This document shows, piece after piece, positions 59,968-61,921 of a stretch of 61,921 nt of DNA; position 1 is the first letter of the stretch, and every line of letters begins with the position of its first letter. The notes under the pieces are model-generated. The model saw nothing but the letters and a program-made list of their open reading frames with translations. It was not told where the DNA came from and ran no database searches. The position numbers and the translations under genes are program-made. This DNA is from an uncultured Bacilli bacterium (GTDB taxonomy: Bacteria; Bacillota_I; Bacilli_A; RF39; UBA660): positions 1-61,921 of the forward strand of contig CAKOXD010000008.1 in NCBI GenBank assembly GCA_934130005.1, written 5' to 3'.

Positions 59968-61740
59968 ATGCTAGGTAAGATAATTTCTATTGAAGATAAT
60001 ACTGTAACAATTAAATTAGAAATAGAAGTGGATAAAATACAGAGTTTAACTAATTTACTTGTTATTATGCAAGATTCTAAAAATAATTTTATAGGTGAAA
60101 TTACTAATATTCAAAAAGAAACAGCTGAAATTAACTTATTAGGAGAAATGGTTAATGATAAATTTGTTTTCGGAATTGTAAGAAAACCATCATTTGGAGC
60201 TGTAATAAAACTTGTATCAAAAGAAAAAGTAAAATCAATGATTAGTGTTGACGATTATAGCGAAGAGAAAGATTTATATGTTGGTAAAAGTATAATTTAT
60301 GATGGTGTTGATATATGTGTTAATATAAATAGTTTTTTTAGTGAACATTTTGCTATATTTGGTTCAACAGGAAGTGGTAAATCTTGTAGTGTTTCAAGAT
60401 TGATTCAAAATGTTTTTTCAAAAACAAGACAAATTCCTTATAAGGCAAGTTTATTTATTTTTGATGCATATGGTGAATATCACAGTGCTTTTACTAAATT
60501 ACATGATAATGTTCCAGAAATTAATTTTAAAGCTTATACAACTAATGTAAACTCAACTGATACAGAAATTTTAAAAATACCTTTATGGCTTCTTGGTGTT
60601 GATGACATAGCTTTATTACTTGGTGCTACTAAACATTCACAGTTACCAATAATAGAGAAAGCTTTAAAGCTCGTATCTATTTTTGCTAAAGATGAAAGTG
60701 AAGTAATAAAAATTAAAAATGATATAATTGCTCGTGCTTTACTTGATATTCTATCAAGTGGTAGAGAATCTTCTCAAATAAGAGATCAAATTTTTTCAGT
60801 TTTATCATATTATTATACAAGTGAATTGAATCTTGATACAACAGTTGAACAACCAGGTTATAGTAGGGCACTTAAGCAATGTTTTAATCTTGATTCTACT
60901 GGTAAAATAAGAGAAATGGAACTTATAATGAGTTTCTTTACTTCTTATTTAACAGAAGATTATGAACTTAATTTACCAGATGGTTCATTTAAATATAATT
61001 TACATGATTTAAAGGATGCCTTTGATTTTGCACTTATAAGTGAAGGTGTTTTAAAAAGTGATAGAATATATGATGAAACAAATATTTTAAAGGTAAGATT
61101 ACATTCACTTGTAAATAGTGATGATGCAGAATATTTTAATTATCCAACTTATATTTCAAGAGCTAATTATATAAGAGAACTTTTAACAGCTAAAAATGGC
61201 AAGAAAGCCCAAATTATTAATTTTAATATAAATTATATAGATGATAGATTAGCTAAAACAATAACAAAAATTTATTCTAAAATGTTGTTTGATTATTCAA
61301 AGGATACGAAAGTAAGAGGTACACTTCCATTTCATATTATTCTAGAAGAAGCTCATAGATATGTACAAAATGACAATGATGTATTTTTACTTGGGTATAA
61401 TATATTTGAGAGAATCACTAAGGAAGGTAGAAAGTATGGTGTTTTATTAGGTTTTATTTCACAAAGACCTAGTGAACTTTCGGAAACAGCCATATCTCAA
61501 TGTAGCAATTTTATGATTTTTAAAATGCTTCATCCTAAAGATGTAGAATACATAAAAGAAATGCTACCTAATGTAACAAATTCTATAATTAAAAGGCTTA
61601 GAATATTACAACCTGGTAGTTGTGTAGCATTTGGAAGTGCATTTAAGATACCAGTTTTAATTAAAATGGATATGCCAGATCCATCTCCTTCAAGTAGTAG
61701 TTGTGATATTTCAAATAGCTGGTTTGTTGAAAAACATTAA
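59968..61740 (+). CDS. HerA-type DNA translocase ATPase
   Basis: 590 residues. HAS-barrel N-terminal domain (1-115), then FtsK/HerA ATPase: Walker A GSTGSGKSCS (about 132-141), Walker B HIILEEAH near 455, the Gln-rich motif SQRPSEL and the arginine-bearing GAFKIP-like end region. Two internal helical insertions are usual. No NurA nuclease or Sir2 gene is adjacent in the window; the next gene is cut by the edge. HerA alone occurs in Firmicutes and may serve defence or repair. TATAAT at 59940-59945 and a weak AGGAG site. Confidence 0.88.
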   Translation: MLGKIISIEDNTVTIKLEIEVDKIQSLTNLLVIMQDSKNNFIGEITNIQKETAEINLLGEMVNDKFVFGIVRKPSFGAVIKLVSKEKVKSMISVDDYSEEKDLYVGKSIIYDGVDICVNINSFFSEHFAIFGSTGSGKSCSVSRLIQNVFSKTRQIPYKASLFIFDAYGEYHSAFTKLHDNVPEINFKAYTTNVNSTDTEILKIPLWLLGVDDIALLLGATKHSQLPIIEKALKLVSIFAKDESEVIKIKNDIIARALLDILSSGRESSQIRDQIFSVLSYYYTSELNLDTTVEQPGYSRALKQCFNLDSTGKIREMELIMSFFTSYLTEDYELNLPDGSFKYNLHDLKDAFDFALISEGVLKSDRIYDETNILKVRLHSLVNSDDAEYFNYPTYISRANYIRELLTAKNGKKAQIINFNINYIDDRLAKTITKIYSKMLFDYSKDTKVRGTLPFHIILEEAHRYVQNDNDVFLLGYNIFERITKEGRKYGVLLGFISQRPSELSETAISQCSNFMIFKMLHPKDVEYIKEMLPNVTNSIIKRLRILQPGSCVAFGSAFKIPVLIKMDMPDPSPSSSSCDISNSWFVEKH

Positions 61741-61746
61741 TATTAA

Positions 61747-61775
61747 AAAATAGCTTGAAAAAGCTATTTTTTATT
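61747..61775 (+). terminator. First terminator behind herA
   Basis: 10-bp stem aaaatagctt/aagctatttt (61747-61756, 61761-61770) with a GAAA tetraloop and T-run. Confidence 0.85.
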
Positions 61776-61803
61776 TGATCATTAACATATAAAAAATATT
61801 GTT

Positions 61804-61833
61804 ATAACAGATAAAAAAAATCTGTTATTTTTT
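61804..61833 (+). terminator. Second terminator behind herA
   Basis: 8-bp stem ataacaga/tctgttat (61804-61811, 61821-61828), 9-nt A-rich loop and T-run; same stem as the gap terminator. Confidence 0.75.
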
Positions 61834-61859
61834 AATATAAAAACTGGAAAAAATGTGAT

Positions 61860-61888
61860 TTGTAATAGGTTTTTAAGTATGATATTAT
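61860..61888 (+). promoter_or_regulatory. Promoter of the right-edge gene
   Basis: TTGTAA (61860-61865), 17 bp, TATTAT (61883-61888). Confidence 0.5.
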
Positions 61889-61908
61889 GCAGTTGAAGGA
61901 CGTGAAAT

Positions 61909-61921
61909 ATGAAAAAAATAA
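61909..61921 (+). CDS. Start of a gene cut by the right window edge
   Basis: ATG AAA AAA ATA... at the window end, with GAAGGA/GTGAA upstream and a promoter in place. MKKI suggests a signal peptide, but four residues cannot identify it. Confidence 0.45.

Noticed and set aside
1..61921. Genetic code 4 (TGA as Trp), as in mycoplasmas
   Set aside because: TGA ends the EIIB-like gene, scpB and the Cys-less Trx-like gene at the right places, and Trp residues are TGG throughout.
1..61921. CRISPR array, prophage or insertion sequence
   Set aside because: No regularly spaced repeats beyond the six 12-bp units, no phage structural genes, no transposase with terminal repeats.

Overview
The window is a very AT-rich, gene-dense chromosomal segment from a low-GC Gram-positive bacterium of the class Bacilli, probably one of the uncultured gut lineages close to the Mollicutes (RF39 or a similar order). 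Markers for this are EzrA, the RNA polymerase delta subunit, RNase J with a GTG start, the YqeG-YqeH pair, DUF1934-ArgS synteny, DnaE, ScpA-ScpB and Spo0A. The organism should make a cell wall: it has a class A PBP, RodA/FtsW, two VanY-type carboxypeptidases, VanZ, LCP and TagGH-like export. TGA is a stop codon and Trp is TGG, so this is not a genetic-code-4 mollicute. There is no gene-free stretch longer than 300 bases. No phage, IS or CRISPR locus is visible; the only mobile-type gene is an Rpn-family nuclease tail at the left edge.

Layout. 0-8.7 kb: Rpn tail, PBP1, ywiB-argS-rpoE, two VanY lipoproteins, rpmB, clpP. 8.8-13.6 kb: TGS/uridine-kinase-like protein, gap, rnjA. 13.7-20.8 kb: a membrane EIIB-like domain without its cysteine, a sensor histidine kinase behind tandem 0A-boxes, a lone prepilin, a pgk/flippase/glycosyltransferase/tpiA operon, and Spo0A. 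20.8-24.4 kb: Wzz/BY-kinase fusion, CpsB-type phosphatase and LCP (envelope glycopolymer control). 24.5-32.2 kb: YebC, divergent XRE regulators, ABC-F, lipoproteins, a LysM protein, and a thioredoxin/AAA+/thioredoxin-like/trmL operon. 32.2-42.4 kb: scpAB, tRNA-Leu(CAA), ezrA, dnaE, rhodanese, VTT, RmuC. 42.4-50.3 kb: lon, an unknown gene, a SpoVID homologue, a YsxE homologue, ffh, a transglutaminase-like protein and a CotD-like protein. 50.4-61.9 kb: TagGH-like exporter, RodA, VanZ, DUF3048 lipoprotein, CysE, PcrA, GalU, YqeG, YqeH, HerA.

The main result is a sporulation signature in a Mollicutes-like, streamlined chromosome. There is a full-length Spo0A with its DNA-recognition helix intact. 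Consensus Spo0A boxes lie in front of spo0A itself, in front of an orphan kinase (in tandem, 10 bp apart) and in front of ezrA. A SpoVID-YsxE pair lies just downstream of lon, which recalls the lonA...spoVID-ysxE order of Bacillus with the hem genes missing. A Cys/His-rich CotD-like protein lies behind a CATA-N3-TA element of the mother-cell sigma type. The window cannot show whether the cells still make endospores or have reused the regulon.

Expression signals are compact. Many ribosome sites are GGTGAT placed 3-5 nt before the start, which is the downstream part of the extended Shine-Dalgarno sequence. Many intrinsic terminators contain the stop codon of the gene they end. Several promoters are extended -10 (TGN-TATAAT) or TTGNNN-N17-TATAAT. 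Where the first possible start lacked a ribosome site, I moved the start to the one that has it and say so in the entry.
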